DNA from: Fusobacteriaceae bacterium
Lineage (GTDB): Bacteria > Fusobacteriota > Fusobacteriia > Fusobacteriales > Fusobacteriaceae
DNA: 64,000 nt
NCBI GenBank assembly: GCA_031272775.1
Contig: JAISTB010000016.1
Location: 1-64,000, forward strand
Direction of reading: 5' to 3'
The notes beneath the pieces are model-generated. The model saw only the letters and a list, made by a program, of their open reading frames with translations. It was not told the origin of the DNA and did no database searches. Positions 50,787-59,292 of this stretch are shown one piece after another (position 1 is the stretch's first letter; the number at the start of each line of letters is the position of its first letter). The translations under genes were made by a program, and so were the position numbers.

Positions 50787-51689
50787 ATGGCATTTGACAA
50801 GCCCAATCTGTCCTATGAGGACCAGCTGGCCCTGTTTGAATCCCGCGGCATGGCCGTAAACAACAGGGAGCGGGCGCTGGAGCGGCTCCGACACATCAGC
50901 TACTACAAAATCAAAGAATTCTCGATGTTTTTCATGACAGGGAACCGCTACAATCCGGGGACGTCCTTTGAGGCGGTCATCCAGAATTTTTACTTTGACA
51001 AGACCCTGCGTTTCGAGCTCCTCAGCATGTCAGAAAAAATCGAGCTTTCCATCAAAAACAAATTTTCCTATCTGATGGGCGGGAAATATGGCCCTTTCGG
51101 CTATCTCAAATTTCACAACTGGATCGACCGGAAGATTCCCCTGAACCAGATCAAGTACGAGGAGCAGAATTTCGCGAAAAAAATCAAGGAAAAAGAGACG
51201 GAATTTGCGGGTTTTTTCCTGCTGGAAGACTACTACGCCAATTTTCCCGAGGAAAAGCGCATCCCGGTCTGGGTCATGACGGAGCTTCTGACCTTCGGGG
51301 AAATCATTCATCTGTTGAAACTGATGTCCCACAACAATAAACTGGCCGTCGCGAAAAAATACGGCCTTCTGGCGGACGAATTCGGCTCCTTCATCGAAAA
51401 CATCCGTCTGATCCGGAACCTCTGCGCCCACAACCATCCGGTGATCAACCTGACGATCAAATCCGTGCCGGTCATTCCCGAAAGCTTCAGGCCTTATCTC
51501 TGCGAGACGAACAAGATCGCGACTTCGGTTTTGATCTTTGTCTGGTTTGTGAAGACGATCCGCCCCGAGTACGATTTCGGATCCTTGAAAAAGATCCTGT
51601 TCAAGCTGATCAAAAGGGAAAAGGTCGCGCGCATGTACGGCTTCGCCTCGGTCAAGGCCATCAAGGAGTTTATCGCGCTGAAAACCTGA
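50787..51689 (+). CDS. Abi_2 (AbiD/AbiF) family HEPN protein
   Basis: A 300-residue member of the Abi_2 abortive-infection family. The N-terminal FDKPNLSYEDQLALFESRGM and LRHISYYKIKEF are the family's opening pattern. The late RNLCAHN gives the HEPN ribonuclease motif R-x4-H (Arg210, His215), so it is probably an RNA-cutting effector of phage defence. ATG 50787 sits behind AAGGGGGAAC. It is transcribed with the structured leader at 50715-50770 and ended by a strong terminator. No phage genes or other defence genes are adjacent. Confidence 0.85.
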   Translation: MAFDKPNLSYEDQLALFESRGMAVNNRERALERLRHISYYKIKEFSMFFMTGNRYNPGTSFEAVIQNFYFDKTLRFELLSMSEKIELSIKNKFSYLMGGKYGPFGYLKFHNWIDRKIPLNQIKYEEQNFAKKIKEKETEFAGFFLLEDYYANFPEEKRIPVWVMTELLTFGEIIHLLKLMSHNNKLAVAKKYGLLADEFGSFIENIRLIRNLCAHNHPVINLTIKSVPVIPESFRPYLCETNKIATSVLIFVWFVKTIRPEYDFGSLKKILFKLIKREKVARMYGFASVKAIKEFIALKT

Positions 51690-51696
51690 ATCAAAC

Positions 51697-51727
51697 AAAA
51701 ACCTGCGCCAGATCGCGCAGGTTTTTT
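51697..51727. terminator. Bidirectional intrinsic terminator
   Basis: A perfect 12-bp stem (51697-51708 with 51715-51726), 6-base loop, A-run left and T-run right. It lies between the convergent Abi and FMN/FAD reductase genes. Confidence 0.87.
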
Positions 51728-51746
51728 TATGGATAAAATCAGTCGT

Positions 51747-53669
51747 TTATTTTTCCGCCGCCGCGTTGGTCCCCGCGATGCGTCCGAACACATGGATATC
51801 GGCCAGGGCGTTTCCGCCGAGGCGGTTGCTGCCGTGGATGCCGCCGGTAACCTCGCCCGCCGCGTAAAGACCCGGAATGGGCTTGCCGTTGGCGTCAAGG
51901 ACCTGGGCTTTGGAGTTGATCCGGATGCCGCCCATGGTGTGGTGGACCGTGGGAATCCGCGCGCCCGCGTAATAAGGCGGCGTATCGATCTTGATCCTCC
52001 AGAGCGTCCGTCCGAATTTGTCCTTGCCTTCCGCGACGCCTTTGTTGAATTCGTCGACGGCGGCCTGCAGATGGTCGGCGGGAACGCCGATCTTCCCGGC
52101 CAGTTCGGCAATGGTCTGGCCTTCGAAGGCCCGTCCCGCTTTGATCAATTCTTCAATGCTTTCGTTGAAATTGTTCTTGGTCTGGGGCGTCGGGTAGCTG
52201 TTCTTGTCGCAGATAACCCACATAAAGGCGTCGGGCTGCTTGAAGAGAGCCAGCGTCATAATATCCCGGCGGGCGCCTTCGTCGACGAAGCGGTCGCCGT
52301 TTTTGTTGACGAAGAATCTGTCTTCAACGCCCTGCTCGATGTTGCCCGAGAGGCTGCCGGTCTTGGGATCGCCCATGGGCAGGAGCTGGATCCATTCCAT
52401 GCCCGTGAGGCTGCCGCCCACGGATTCGGCCATGACGATGCCGTCTCCGGTCGCGCCCGGATGATTTGTGGTCCCGGCGGAATCCAGATTGGGCCAGAGG
52501 TTCTTGACGCCGTTAAATTTCTGCCGCAGTTCCTTGCTGGCGCCGAAGCCGCCGGTCGCGATGATGACGGCCTTTTTCGCGGTAAATTCGTAATCCGTCG
52601 AGGCGCTTTCGGCCTTGACGCCGCTCACGCGGTCGCCGGACTTGATGAGTTCCGTGGCCTTTGTTTCATAGAGGATCGTGATCTGATCCGTATGCTTGGC
52701 GATATAGGCGAGATCCGTCTCGATATAGCCCGTGCCCAGCGGTTTCACCGGCTGATGGGCTCGGGGCCAGAGACCGCCCAGTACCGTAAACATCCTCGGG
52801 GTGAATTCCATGCCGAGGCCTTCCTCCCAGTGGAGGGCGTCCAGGGCGTTGCCGGCGAGGGTCTCGATGAGTTCCGGCGTCCCTACGTAGTCGCCGCCGT
52901 TGTAGCTTTGCAGCATATGGAGCTCGGGACTGTCAAAGAGCCCTTCTTTCTTTGCGGCCACAAATTCCTCGTACTGTTTTTTCACTTTTTCCTGCCAGGC
53001 CTTCTCGGCGTCGTCGTGGGGCGCCCTGGAAACCATGGCCTTGATGGCGTCATGGTTCGCCTGGTTCATCGGGAGGACCTTTTGCCGTTCGGGATCGGCC
53101 GCGTTGTAAGCCGCTCCGGAAATCATGGTGTTGCCGCCCGCTCTGGGCATTTTTTCCAGAACGAGCACTTTGGATCCGGCCTGCTGGGCCGTGATGGCCG
53201 CCGCGAGACCAGCGCCGCCCGCGCCGATAATGACGACGTCGTAGGTTTCGGCTTTTTTGCTCTTCGCGCCGCCCGCGGCCGCGCCTTTGGCGCTCAGGGC
53301 CGCCGTATCGGCGCCGGCCTTGGCGAGAGCCGCCGTCGCGCCTTCGATGATCCCCGCGCTCGTTACCGAAGCGCCGGCGATGACGTCCACGGCCAGGGTC
53401 TGGCCGGCCACGATGGCCGCCGGGATCCTGTCAATGGCTGGATCGGAAACGCCCGGCGTTTCCTTGTGTTCCAGAATTTTTACGGCGGAGATGCCGCCTC
53501 CTTTGATCGTCACTTCGATCTTGATGTCGCCCTGCAGGCCTTTGCCCGTTCCCTCATAGACGCCGTCCTTCGCGCCCTGCAATCCGGCCGCGTGCAAGCC
53601 CGCGCCCATGAGAAAACCGAAAAAGAGCACAGCCGTCAGGATGTACCTGTTGATTTTTCTCATTTTCAC
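51747..53669 (-). CDS. Exported FMN-binding / FAD fumarate-reductase-like flavoprotein
   Basis: A 640-residue exported enzyme resembling UrdA and other flavin-only fumarate or enoate reductases. Signal peptide (1-28); FMN_bind domain (about 35-110) whose VIAGASVTSAG carries the Thr/Ser of the covalent FMN site (103-104); low-complexity Ala/Lys linker; FAD_binding_2 domain from about 143 (YDVVIIGAGGAGLAAAITAQQAG), NHPGATGDGI, and the end GLYAAGEVTGGIHGSNRLGGNALADI. No heme-binding CxxCH, unlike Shewanella Fcc3. The probable role is terminal reduction of an extracellular enoate such as fumarate or urocanate. Start GTG 53669 or ATG 53663, both behind GGAGG. rpoN is 21 bp upstream. Confidence 0.9.
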   Translation of the reverse strand: MKMRKINRYILTAVLFFGFLMGAGLHAAGLQGAKDGVYEGTGKGLQGDIKIEVTIKGGGISAVKILEHKETPGVSDPAIDRIPAAIVAGQTLAVDVIAGASVTSAGIIEGATAALAKAGADTAALSAKGAAAGGAKSKKAETYDVVIIGAGGAGLAAAITAQQAGSKVLVLEKMPRAGGNTMISGAAYNAADPERQKVLPMNQANHDAIKAMVSRAPHDDAEKAWQEKVKKQYEEFVAAKKEGLFDSPELHMLQSYNGGDYVGTPELIETLAGNALDALHWEEGLGMEFTPRMFTVLGGLWPRAHQPVKPLGTGYIETDLAYIAKHTDQITILYETKATELIKSGDRVSGVKAESASTDYEFTAKKAVIIATGGFGASKELRQKFNGVKNLWPNLDSAGTTNHPGATGDGIVMAESVGGSLTGMEWIQLLPMGDPKTGSLSGNIEQGVEDRFFVNKNGDRFVDEGARRDIMTLALFKQPDAFMWVICDKNSYPTPQTKNNFNESIEELIKAGRAFEGQTIAELAGKIGVPADHLQAAVDEFNKGVAEGKDKFGRTLWRIKIDTPPYYAGARIPTVHHTMGGIRINSKAQVLDANGKPIPGLYAAGEVTGGIHGSNRLGGNALADIHVFGRIAGTNAAAEK

Positions 53670-53690
53670 TTCGCCTCCTCTGTGTTGCCT

Positions 53691-54938
53691 TTATGGTTTA
53701 TATTTCCTCTTACGGGAAGAAGGGATGCCGAGCTCTTCCCTGTATTTGGCAATGGCGCGTCGGGAAATAGTTTCTCCGCAGTGGCGGGCGATATGGTCGC
53801 GGATGTCGTTGTCGGAGACGGGGTTTTCCCGATCTTCATTTTTGACGAGGTTCTCGATGACGAGCTTGACCCCGATGGCTTTACAGTTTCTCGTGAGGAG
53901 CGATTTGATGGAAATCGTCCCATAGGGCGTCGCGATATATTTGTCTTTGATGGCCCGGCAAATCGTGGATTGGTGGAGGTCAAGCTCCCTGGCCACGTCT
54001 TTTAGCGCGAGGTCCTTCAAGTTGTCTTTTCCTTCGAAAAAATAATTGCGCTGCTTTTCCGCCAAAATGTTGAGGATCCGTTCAAGGGTCTCGCAACGCT
54101 TTTCCACGGCTTTGATCAGGTACATGGCGCGCTGGAGGTTGCGCTTTTCGATGGCGGAATTGCAGGGATAGGCCGTGTTGATCCGGATTTTCGGCATGGC
54201 GTCGGCATTCAGCGACACGACGAGGCGCTCGTCGCAAATCTCGATCTTGCCTTCGGGGACGACGTATCGGTTGTCCCGTTCGACGAGAAAGCCTCTGGCG
54301 GGAATGGGGTTCAGCGTCCGGATCAGGTCGAGGGCCTCGTGAACTTCGGCCTCGCTGATCTGCAATTTTTCGGCGATATAGGCAAATTTGCCGTAGCCCA
54401 GATCCTCCAGGAACACGTCGATCAGGCAATAGATATGCTTTGTCGCGATTCCCTTTGCCCGGAGCTGGATTTTGAGGCAATCTTTCAAATTTTCGGCCCC
54501 TACGCCCACCGGTTCCAAACCGTGGACGACCTCGAGGGCCTTCAGGATCTTTTCTTTTTTGACCTTGAGGTCCCGCATGAGCTGATCCTTGCTCAAAAGC
54601 AAATAGCCCCGGTTGTCCAGGTTATTCAGGATATAGCGGCAGATTTTTTCGATATCTTTGGGAATCATCAGGGAAGAAAGCTGGTTTTCGAGGTACTGGA
54701 AAAAATTCTCCTTCTCCGTCGCCGTATCGAGCCAGGAACTTCCGTCGCCGCTCACCGTCGTGTCCGGAATGCCTACATAGGAGACTTCGATGGCGTCGTT
54801 GTTTTGTCGTTCTTTTTCGATAAAGTCGGTGAGATACGCAACCGGCATTTGCAGGATCTCCATGCTGACTTTCATTTCCTGGGTCAGGATGAGTTTCTGT
54901 TCCTGCTTGAGGTTCAAATTCATTTCCAAAGTGATCAC
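53691..54938 (-). CDS. rpoN: RNA polymerase sigma-54 factor
   Basis: RpoN, 415 residues, the alternative sigma factor for -24/-12 promoters activated by AAA+ enhancer-binding proteins. Region I is Gln/Leu-rich (LKQEQKLILTQEMKVSMEILQMPV), the core-binding domain follows (FLEDLGYGKFAYIAEKL, ALDLIRTLNPIPARGF), then the HTH (VARELDLHQSTICRAIKDKYI) and the RpoN box SRRAIAKYREELGIPSSRKRK at the C-terminus. The listed start is a GTG; the ATG five codons later (54923) gives the usual MNLNLKQEQK beginning and is equally likely. No enhancer-binding protein or clear -24/-12 site was seen in this window. Confidence 0.95.
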   Translation of the reverse strand: MITLEMNLNLKQEQKLILTQEMKVSMEILQMPVAYLTDFIEKERQNNDAIEVSYVGIPDTTVSGDGSSWLDTATEKENFFQYLENQLSSLMIPKDIEKICRYILNNLDNRGYLLLSKDQLMRDLKVKKEKILKALEVVHGLEPVGVGAENLKDCLKIQLRAKGIATKHIYCLIDVFLEDLGYGKFAYIAEKLQISEAEVHEALDLIRTLNPIPARGFLVERDNRYVVPEGKIEICDERLVVSLNADAMPKIRINTAYPCNSAIEKRNLQRAMYLIKAVEKRCETLERILNILAEKQRNYFFEGKDNLKDLALKDVARELDLHQSTICRAIKDKYIATPYGTISIKSLLTRNCKAIGVKLVIENLVKNEDRENPVSDNDIRDHIARHCGETISRRAIAKYREELGIPSSRKRKYKP

Positions 54939-55028
54939 CTGTTCAAATATAGCACAAAAAATACTCTACTGTGACAAAAAAACAACTCTCTGTATTCATT
55001 TTACTACATTTTCCAGGAAAAATCAAGC

Positions 55029-55433
55029 TCAAAGCGTATATTCTTTGGGGGGAGCGCCGGAAAAGTCGTAAAATACGGCTTTGGCGCTTTCAAGATAGAA
55101 AATCTCGAATGTGGGGCTCGCGCTGTTTTTGTAGATGGTACGTACCAGGGGCGCCCGTTCAAGGATTTTGTCCTTGACCGCAATGTCTTTGGAAAAAACG
55201 GCTTTTCCGCTGACGCGGACCCACTGGGCCTGGGGGGAAGTCGAGCAGATCTCTACCCAGGGGTTCTTGACGAGTTCCTTGTAGACCGTTTTGTCATTAC
55301 CGGTACAAAACCACAGCTTTCCGTCGTCTTCGAGCATAAATTGGAAGGGTCTCACGCTGGGCCGGCCGTTGAGGCCCACCGTGGCGAAATACTGGATGGG
55401 GTTGTCGGTAAAAAACCGGATCACTTCATTCAC
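55029..55433 (-). CDS. Pyridoxamine 5'-phosphate oxidase-family FMN protein
   Basis: A 134-residue split-barrel flavin protein. The start VIRFFTDNPIQYFATVGLNGRPSVRPFQFMLEDDGKLWFCTGNDKTVYKEL contains the conserved P-x-V-R-P and TG..K pattern of the small PNPOx-like group, which are usually FMN-dependent reductases or heme/flavin-binding proteins rather than true PNP oxidases. It overlaps the upstream fRMsr gene by 4 bp, so the pair is translationally coupled. Confidence 0.85.
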   Translation of the reverse strand: MNEVIRFFTDNPIQYFATVGLNGRPSVRPFQFMLEDDGKLWFCTGNDKTVYKELVKNPWVEICSTSPQAQWVRVSGKAVFSKDIAVKDKILERAPLVRTIYKNSASPTFEIFYLESAKAVFYDFSGAPPKEYTL

Positions 55434-55906
55434 GCTTTTACCTCCTCGCGCTTTAAAAATGGCATGATGACCTGATTGACCAAGTGTTCAAAAAATTCCT
55501 GATCCCCGGGACTGAAGCGGTCTTTGACCGGCGCGTCGATGTCGAGGACGCCGTAGAGCGTATCCCCCGAGATCAAAGGCACGACGATCTCGCTTTGGCT
55601 CGCGCAGTCGCAGGCGATGTGGCCCGGAAATTCGTGCACGTCGGGGACGTTGACGGTTTTCCCTGCGCTCGCCGCGTAACCGCAGACGCCCTTGTCCAAG
55701 GGGATTTTCGTACAGGCCGGTTTCCCCTGAAAAGGGCCCAGCACGAGGATCCCGCCCGACATCAGATAGAATCCGGCCCAGTTCAGCCCGTCGAAGGCCT
55801 CCATGATGAGGGCGGAGATATTGGCGAGATTGGACCAGAAAGGCAGGCTGTCGTCGGCGAGGGCGGCCGCCTGTCGCAGGGTGAGTTCATAATCGGGGAC
55901 ATTCAT
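55430..55906 (-). CDS. GAF-type free methionine-(R)-sulfoxide reductase
   Basis: A 158-residue GAF-domain protein fitting the YebR/MsrC group, which reduces free methionine-(R)-sulfoxide. The catalytic cysteine pattern is present: KPACTKIPLDKGVCGYAA (first and second Cys) and HIACDCASQSEIVVPLI (third). The end YGVLDIDAPVKDRFSPGDQEF is the usual closing strand. It is the first gene of a two-gene oxidative-repair pair with the PNPOx-family protein. Confidence 0.9.
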   Translation of the reverse strand: MNVPDYELTLRQAAALADDSLPFWSNLANISALIMEAFDGLNWAGFYLMSGGILVLGPFQGKPACTKIPLDKGVCGYAASAGKTVNVPDVHEFPGHIACDCASQSEIVVPLISGDTLYGVLDIDAPVKDRFSPGDQEFFEHLVNQVIMPFLKREEVKA

Positions 55907-55953
55907 GGGATCGCTTCTCCTCGGGCGGCGTGTTTTGCCCGTTTTATGATGAT

Positions 55954-56505
55954 TCAGCGTTTCTTTTGGATTTTGGCGAAGACGGCGGCCAGTTCGGCGG
56001 CCGAGGTGAGGATGTCGCTCTTTTCGGTGACGGGGATGCCGGTCCTTAGCTCGGGCACGTAATAGTAGGCCTTTCCCTTGATGATGAAATACTTGGACAC
56101 GTCAAAATACAGGACGTCGTCCATGGACGTCGAGACGTACTGGGAACTGTTGACCTGGAGCGTATCGTGGACGAGCAGGAAATCCGCCGAGACGAGATAG
56201 TAATCGACCGCCCGGCTGCGTCCCTCCCCGGCGTAGAAAAAGCGGTAGCGGATGGGCTTTTTGTTCAGCGTGTAGCGCGTAATCGTCAGATCGTCCTCAA
56301 AATCCTCGGCGAGGGCCATGGCAATGTTGCCGGTCCCCTCCAGGGCGTCGGAGCTGTAGGCCCGGATGAACTGGCCCATGTATTTTTCCGCCTGGGCCGC
56401 GTAATCCTCGGTCAGCTCGCTTTTGAGGGCGCCGGAGGCGCAGGCCGCGGCCGCAAAGACAAGGGTGAGAAAAGCTGTTGCCGCGCATCGTTTCAAGCGC
56501 TTCAT
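55954..56505 (-). CDS. Exported protein of unknown function, possible lipoprotein
   Basis: A 183-residue protein I do not recognise. The signal peptide MKRLKRCAATAFLTLVFAAAACASG ends in AAAC, which could be a lipobox (Cys22) or a type I site. The mature part has a helical start (LTEDYAAQAEKYMGQFIRAYSSDALEG) and then several beta strands with many Tyr residues. GGGGGA precedes the start. It lies between fRMsr (same strand, about 47 bp) and the divergent acyltransferase. Confidence 0.6.
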   Translation of the reverse strand: MKRLKRCAATAFLTLVFAAAACASGALKSELTEDYAAQAEKYMGQFIRAYSSDALEGTGNIAMALAEDFEDDLTITRYTLNKKPIRYRFFYAGEGRSRAVDYYLVSADFLLVHDTLQVNSSQYVSTSMDDVLYFDVSKYFIIKGKAYYYVPELRTGIPVTEKSDILTSAAELAAVFAKIQKKR

Positions 56506-56605
56506 GATAATCCCCCTTCGGGAATAAGATGGGTGTCCGAACAGCGTGTGCTTCTTTTTACTTGACTAAATAGTACCACAGCCGTGCAATTTTCGCAACA
56601 GAAAG

Positions 56606-56634
56606 TTCTAAATTTTTCGAATTTATGCTATAAT
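56606..56634 (+). promoter_or_regulatory. Probable promoter of the acyltransferase gene
   Basis: A clear TATAAT (56629-56634) with a weak -35 TTCTAA (56606-56611) at 17 bp, 36 bp upstream of ATG 56670. Confidence 0.5.
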
Positions 56635-56669
56635 AGGAGTTGAACAAGAAAACGCGAAAGGATTTCACG

Positions 56670-57566
56670 ATGAAACCGACAAAAAATATCCGTAAAACGC
56701 TACGCTACCGGCTGGAATACCTGGCCTTCATGATCTGCAAATTTTTAATCTTGCGTCTCCCGCAGCCCGCGCGCTTCCGCTTGGCGGAAAAATTGGGCCT
56801 TTTGGCCTACCGGCTGCTGCGGATGCGCAGGCGCATTGCCCTGGCCAATCTCCGGCTGGCCTTTCCCGAAAAGAGCGGGGACGAGCGCGAAGCCATCGCC
56901 AAAGCCTCTTATTCCGTTATGGCCAGGGCCTTCCTCTGCTCGCTCTGGTTCCGCGAATATGTGGAAACGCCGGGACAGGTCCGGATCGTGGGCGGCGATG
57001 AAGCCGACGCCGTCTATGCCCGGGGAAAGGGCGTTATCGGGGCCACCATGCACACAGGGATTTTGGATCTCGCCTGCTGGCTCTATCACGGCAAGCCGCT
57101 GGCCGCCGTGGCCAAGAACCAACGCAATCCCCATATCAATGAGTTTATCACGGAATCGCGAAAAGAAGGTCTTGGAATTACCGTGATCCCCAAGACGAAG
57201 CATACGACGAGGGATCTGATCCGCTGCATCAAGGAGGGCTATATCATCGGTCTCTTGTCGGACCACCGGGACAAGGGGGCCAAAGTCCGCTTTTTCGGCG
57301 TCGAAACCGTAGCGCCCACGGGGGCCGTCTCCCTCGCCCTCAAATACGAGGTTCCCTTGATCTTCGTCTATACGCTGCTCCACCCCGACAACCGCTGCGA
57401 CATCGTCATGGCGGGCGAAGTGGAACTCGTCCGGACAGGGAATTTCAAGGAAGACGTCCTCGCCAACACCCAGGCCCTGATTACGAGGATGGAAGACGTG
57501 ATCCGCCGGCATCCCGAGCAGTGGATGTGGTTTCATGACCGCTGGTCGCTCCGAAAAACGCTGTAA
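56670..57566 (+). CDS. Lipid A-type (LpxL/HtrB-family) acyltransferase
   Basis: A 298-residue membrane-associated acyltransferase of the LpxL/LpxM family, which adds secondary acyl chains to lipid A. A hydrophobic N-terminal helix (YLAFMICKFLILRLP) precedes the domain. The active-site H-x4-D is in MHTGILDL, followed by AVAKNQRNPHINEF (N-x-x-R/N), LLSDHRDKGAKVRFFG with the conserved D-x-(R/K) and G, and the closing HPEQWMWFHDRW, a hallmark of the family. ATG 56670 is favoured by AAAGGA seven bases upstream; the TTG at 56640 adds ten residues. It implies a lipooligosaccharide outer membrane. Confidence 0.9.
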   Translation: MKPTKNIRKTLRYRLEYLAFMICKFLILRLPQPARFRLAEKLGLLAYRLLRMRRRIALANLRLAFPEKSGDEREAIAKASYSVMARAFLCSLWFREYVETPGQVRIVGGDEADAVYARGKGVIGATMHTGILDLACWLYHGKPLAAVAKNQRNPHINEFITESRKEGLGITVIPKTKHTTRDLIRCIKEGYIIGLLSDHRDKGAKVRFFGVETVAPTGAVSLALKYEVPLIFVYTLLHPDNRCDIVMAGEVELVRTGNFKEDVLANTQALITRMEDVIRRHPEQWMWFHDRWSLRKTL

Positions 57567-57598
57567 ACCCGCAAAATCCAACCCAACAGGAGGTTTTT

Positions 57599-57952
57599 AT
57601 GTCAACGATATTTACCAAGATCATCCACAGGGAGATTCCCTCCGATATTGTCTACGAAAACGAAAAAGTGCTGGCTTTCAAGGACATCAACCCGCTGGCG
57701 CCGGTCCACATCCTGATTATTCCCAAAAAAGAAATTCCGACGGTCAATGACATCGCGCCGGAAGATAAAGAGCTGATCGGGGAATTGTTTGTGGCGGCGG
57801 GGGAAATCGCGAAAAAACTGGGCATCGCCAAAGAAGGCTACCGGATCATTGTCAACTGCAACGAAAACGGCGGGCAGGAAGTGTTCCACCTGCATCTGCA
57901 TCTGCTTGGCGGGAAAAAGATCGGTCCCCTCGTCAACTGCGACAAGCGCTGA
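57599..57952 (+). CDS. HIT family nucleotide-binding protein (HinT type)
   Basis: A 117-residue HIT-superfamily hydrolase that acts on AMP-lysine-type or AMP-NH2 phosphoramidates. IFTKIIHREIPSDIVYENEKVLAFKDINP is the usual HinT start. The histidine triad is in VFHLHLHLLGGKKIGPL. GGAGG lies six bases before ATG 57599. It is 32 bp after the acyltransferase, so it may be co-transcribed. It converges on rpiB, with 2 bp between the stop codons. Confidence 0.95.
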   Translation: MSTIFTKIIHREIPSDIVYENEKVLAFKDINPLAPVHILIIPKKEIPTVNDIAPEDKELIGELFVAAGEIAKKLGIAKEGYRIIVNCNENGGQEVFHLHLHLLGGKKIGPLVNCDKR

Positions 57953-57954
57953 GT

Positions 57955-58395
57955 TTATTCCGCCTCCAGGTTACGGATCTTGTCGAGCCGCATTTGATGA
58001 CGACCGCCCGCGAAAGCCGTTCGCAAAAAGGCGTCGACGATGTCAAGGGCGGCGGCTTCAGCCGTCGTGCGCCCGCCCAGGGCCAGAATATTGGCGTCAT
58101 TATGCTCGCGGGCCAGTTTTGCCATGGCGTAGTCCGTGCAGAGGGCGGCCCGGACGCCTTTGATTTTGTTGGCGGCAATGGAGATCCCGATGCCGGTCCC
58201 GCAGATCAAAATCCCTAAATCGCCCGGATTTGCCACGACCGCTTTTCCGACGGCCGCGGCGTAATCAGGATAATCTACAGATTCGGTCGAGTATGTTCCG
58301 AGATCCAGAACTTCCCGGCCCTGTTCGGTCAAATGGGCCTTCACGCGTTCCTTCAGGGGGTAACCCGCGTGATCCGCCCCGAGCACGATTTTCAT
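57955..58395 (-). CDS. rpiB: Ribose-5-phosphate isomerase B
   Basis: RpiB, 146 residues, interconverts ribose 5-phosphate and ribulose 5-phosphate. Markers are LGADHAGYPLKERVKAHL at the start, VDYPDYAAAV, and LICGTGIGISIAANKIKGVRAALC with the catalytic Cys (about 69). NDANILALGGRTT is the later conserved loop. It overlaps the DUF2156 gene upstream by 4 bp. Members of this family can also act on other sugar phosphates such as allose 6-phosphate or galactose 6-phosphate. Confidence 0.95.
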   Translation of the reverse strand: MKIVLGADHAGYPLKERVKAHLTEQGREVLDLGTYSTESVDYPDYAAAVGKAVVANPGDLGILICGTGIGISIAANKIKGVRAALCTDYAMAKLAREHNDANILALGGRTTAEAAALDIVDAFLRTAFAGGRHQMRLDKIRNLEAE

Positions 58396-59270
58396 TTGAG
58401 CCCCTTGATTTCGTATTTTTTCAGCAAAAAGGCCGGATGATAGGAGGTTTTCGCTTCCCGCAGGCCCTCGTCGCCGAAGTCGTCTTCCCGGTTGACGTAT
58501 TTGTAGCCCGGAAAGGCGTTTTCGAGGAAGAGCTTGTTGATCATCTGGTAGCAGCCGATAAAGTCGTTGATGCCCTTTTCGATGTGGATCACGACGTACT
58601 CGGGCGTAAGAGCCTCCCCCAGCGTGTAGCAGACGATCTGGCCGTCCACTTCAAGAAAGGCTCCGACGTAGTCCAGTTTCCCGAAATTCCGCAGCAGGTT
58701 GTGGATCCCGATGTTCTCGCTCTGGAGGATCGGCACATCGTAGCAGGACTTGTCGTAGCACCATTCTTCCTGAAACGTGATGACTTCCCCGATATTGTCC
58801 GACGTGATGGGAACATAAGAAAAATCCGGATAATTGGAGAGAAAATGGTTGATCCGGTTTTTTTTCTTGGAATACTTGCGGCCGTGGAGCGTCGCCAGAT
58901 CTTCGTAGTTGTAGACATAGTCGAAGGTATCCCGTTTTTCCTCCCAGAGGAAGCCCTCCTCTCCCATGAGCCGATACCATTTTTCGGGAATGAGGACGAT
59001 CTTTCCGCCCTCTCCCGCGATGCGCGCCGCTTCCTTGCGGACATTTCCGACGTTGTCGGTCCGGGACAGGGGCAGGTAATGATAGGTCGCTCCTTCAAAA
59101 GAGCCTTTTATGGTCAGCACATCGCCGTCTTCGGAGATCCGGTAACAGGCGTTTTCCTGCTGACCCCACAGGAACTGGTTCGTAAAATTCAAATCGCAGG
59201 TCTCAAATTTGTTCTTCGTAAAGCCGTCAATAACCGCCTTGTCCTCGATGGACAATGGTTTCCATTCCAT
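58392..59270 (-). CDS. DUF2156 (phosphatidylglycerol lysyltransferase C-terminal-like) protein
   Basis: A 292-residue soluble protein with a double GNAT-like fold, fitting DUF2156/COG4866. Markers are CDLNFTNQFLWGQQ, the middle GRKYSKKKNRINHFLSNYPDFSY, and the closing YVNREDDFGDEGLREAKTSYHPAFLLKKY, which is the family's end signature. MprF enzymes use this domain to move an amino acid from tRNA to phosphatidylglycerol, but this version has no membrane part, so aminoacylation of a lipid is unproven. ATG 59270 is preferred to GTG 59282, which touches its own Shine-Dalgarno. It lies 22 bp behind the hydrolase-MlaA gene. Confidence 0.85.
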   Translation of the reverse strand: MEWKPLSIEDKAVIDGFTKNKFETCDLNFTNQFLWGQQENACYRISEDGDVLTIKGSFEGATYHYLPLSRTDNVGNVRKEAARIAGEGGKIVLIPEKWYRLMGEEGFLWEEKRDTFDYVYNYEDLATLHGRKYSKKKNRINHFLSNYPDFSYVPITSDNIGEVITFQEEWCYDKSCYDVPILQSENIGIHNLLRNFGKLDYVGAFLEVDGQIVCYTLGEALTPEYVVIHIEKGINDFIGCYQMINKLFLENAFPGYKYVNREDDFGDEGLREAKTSYHPAFLLKKYEIKGLK

Positions 59271-59292
59271 GGTTCTATGCACTCCTTGGGGT

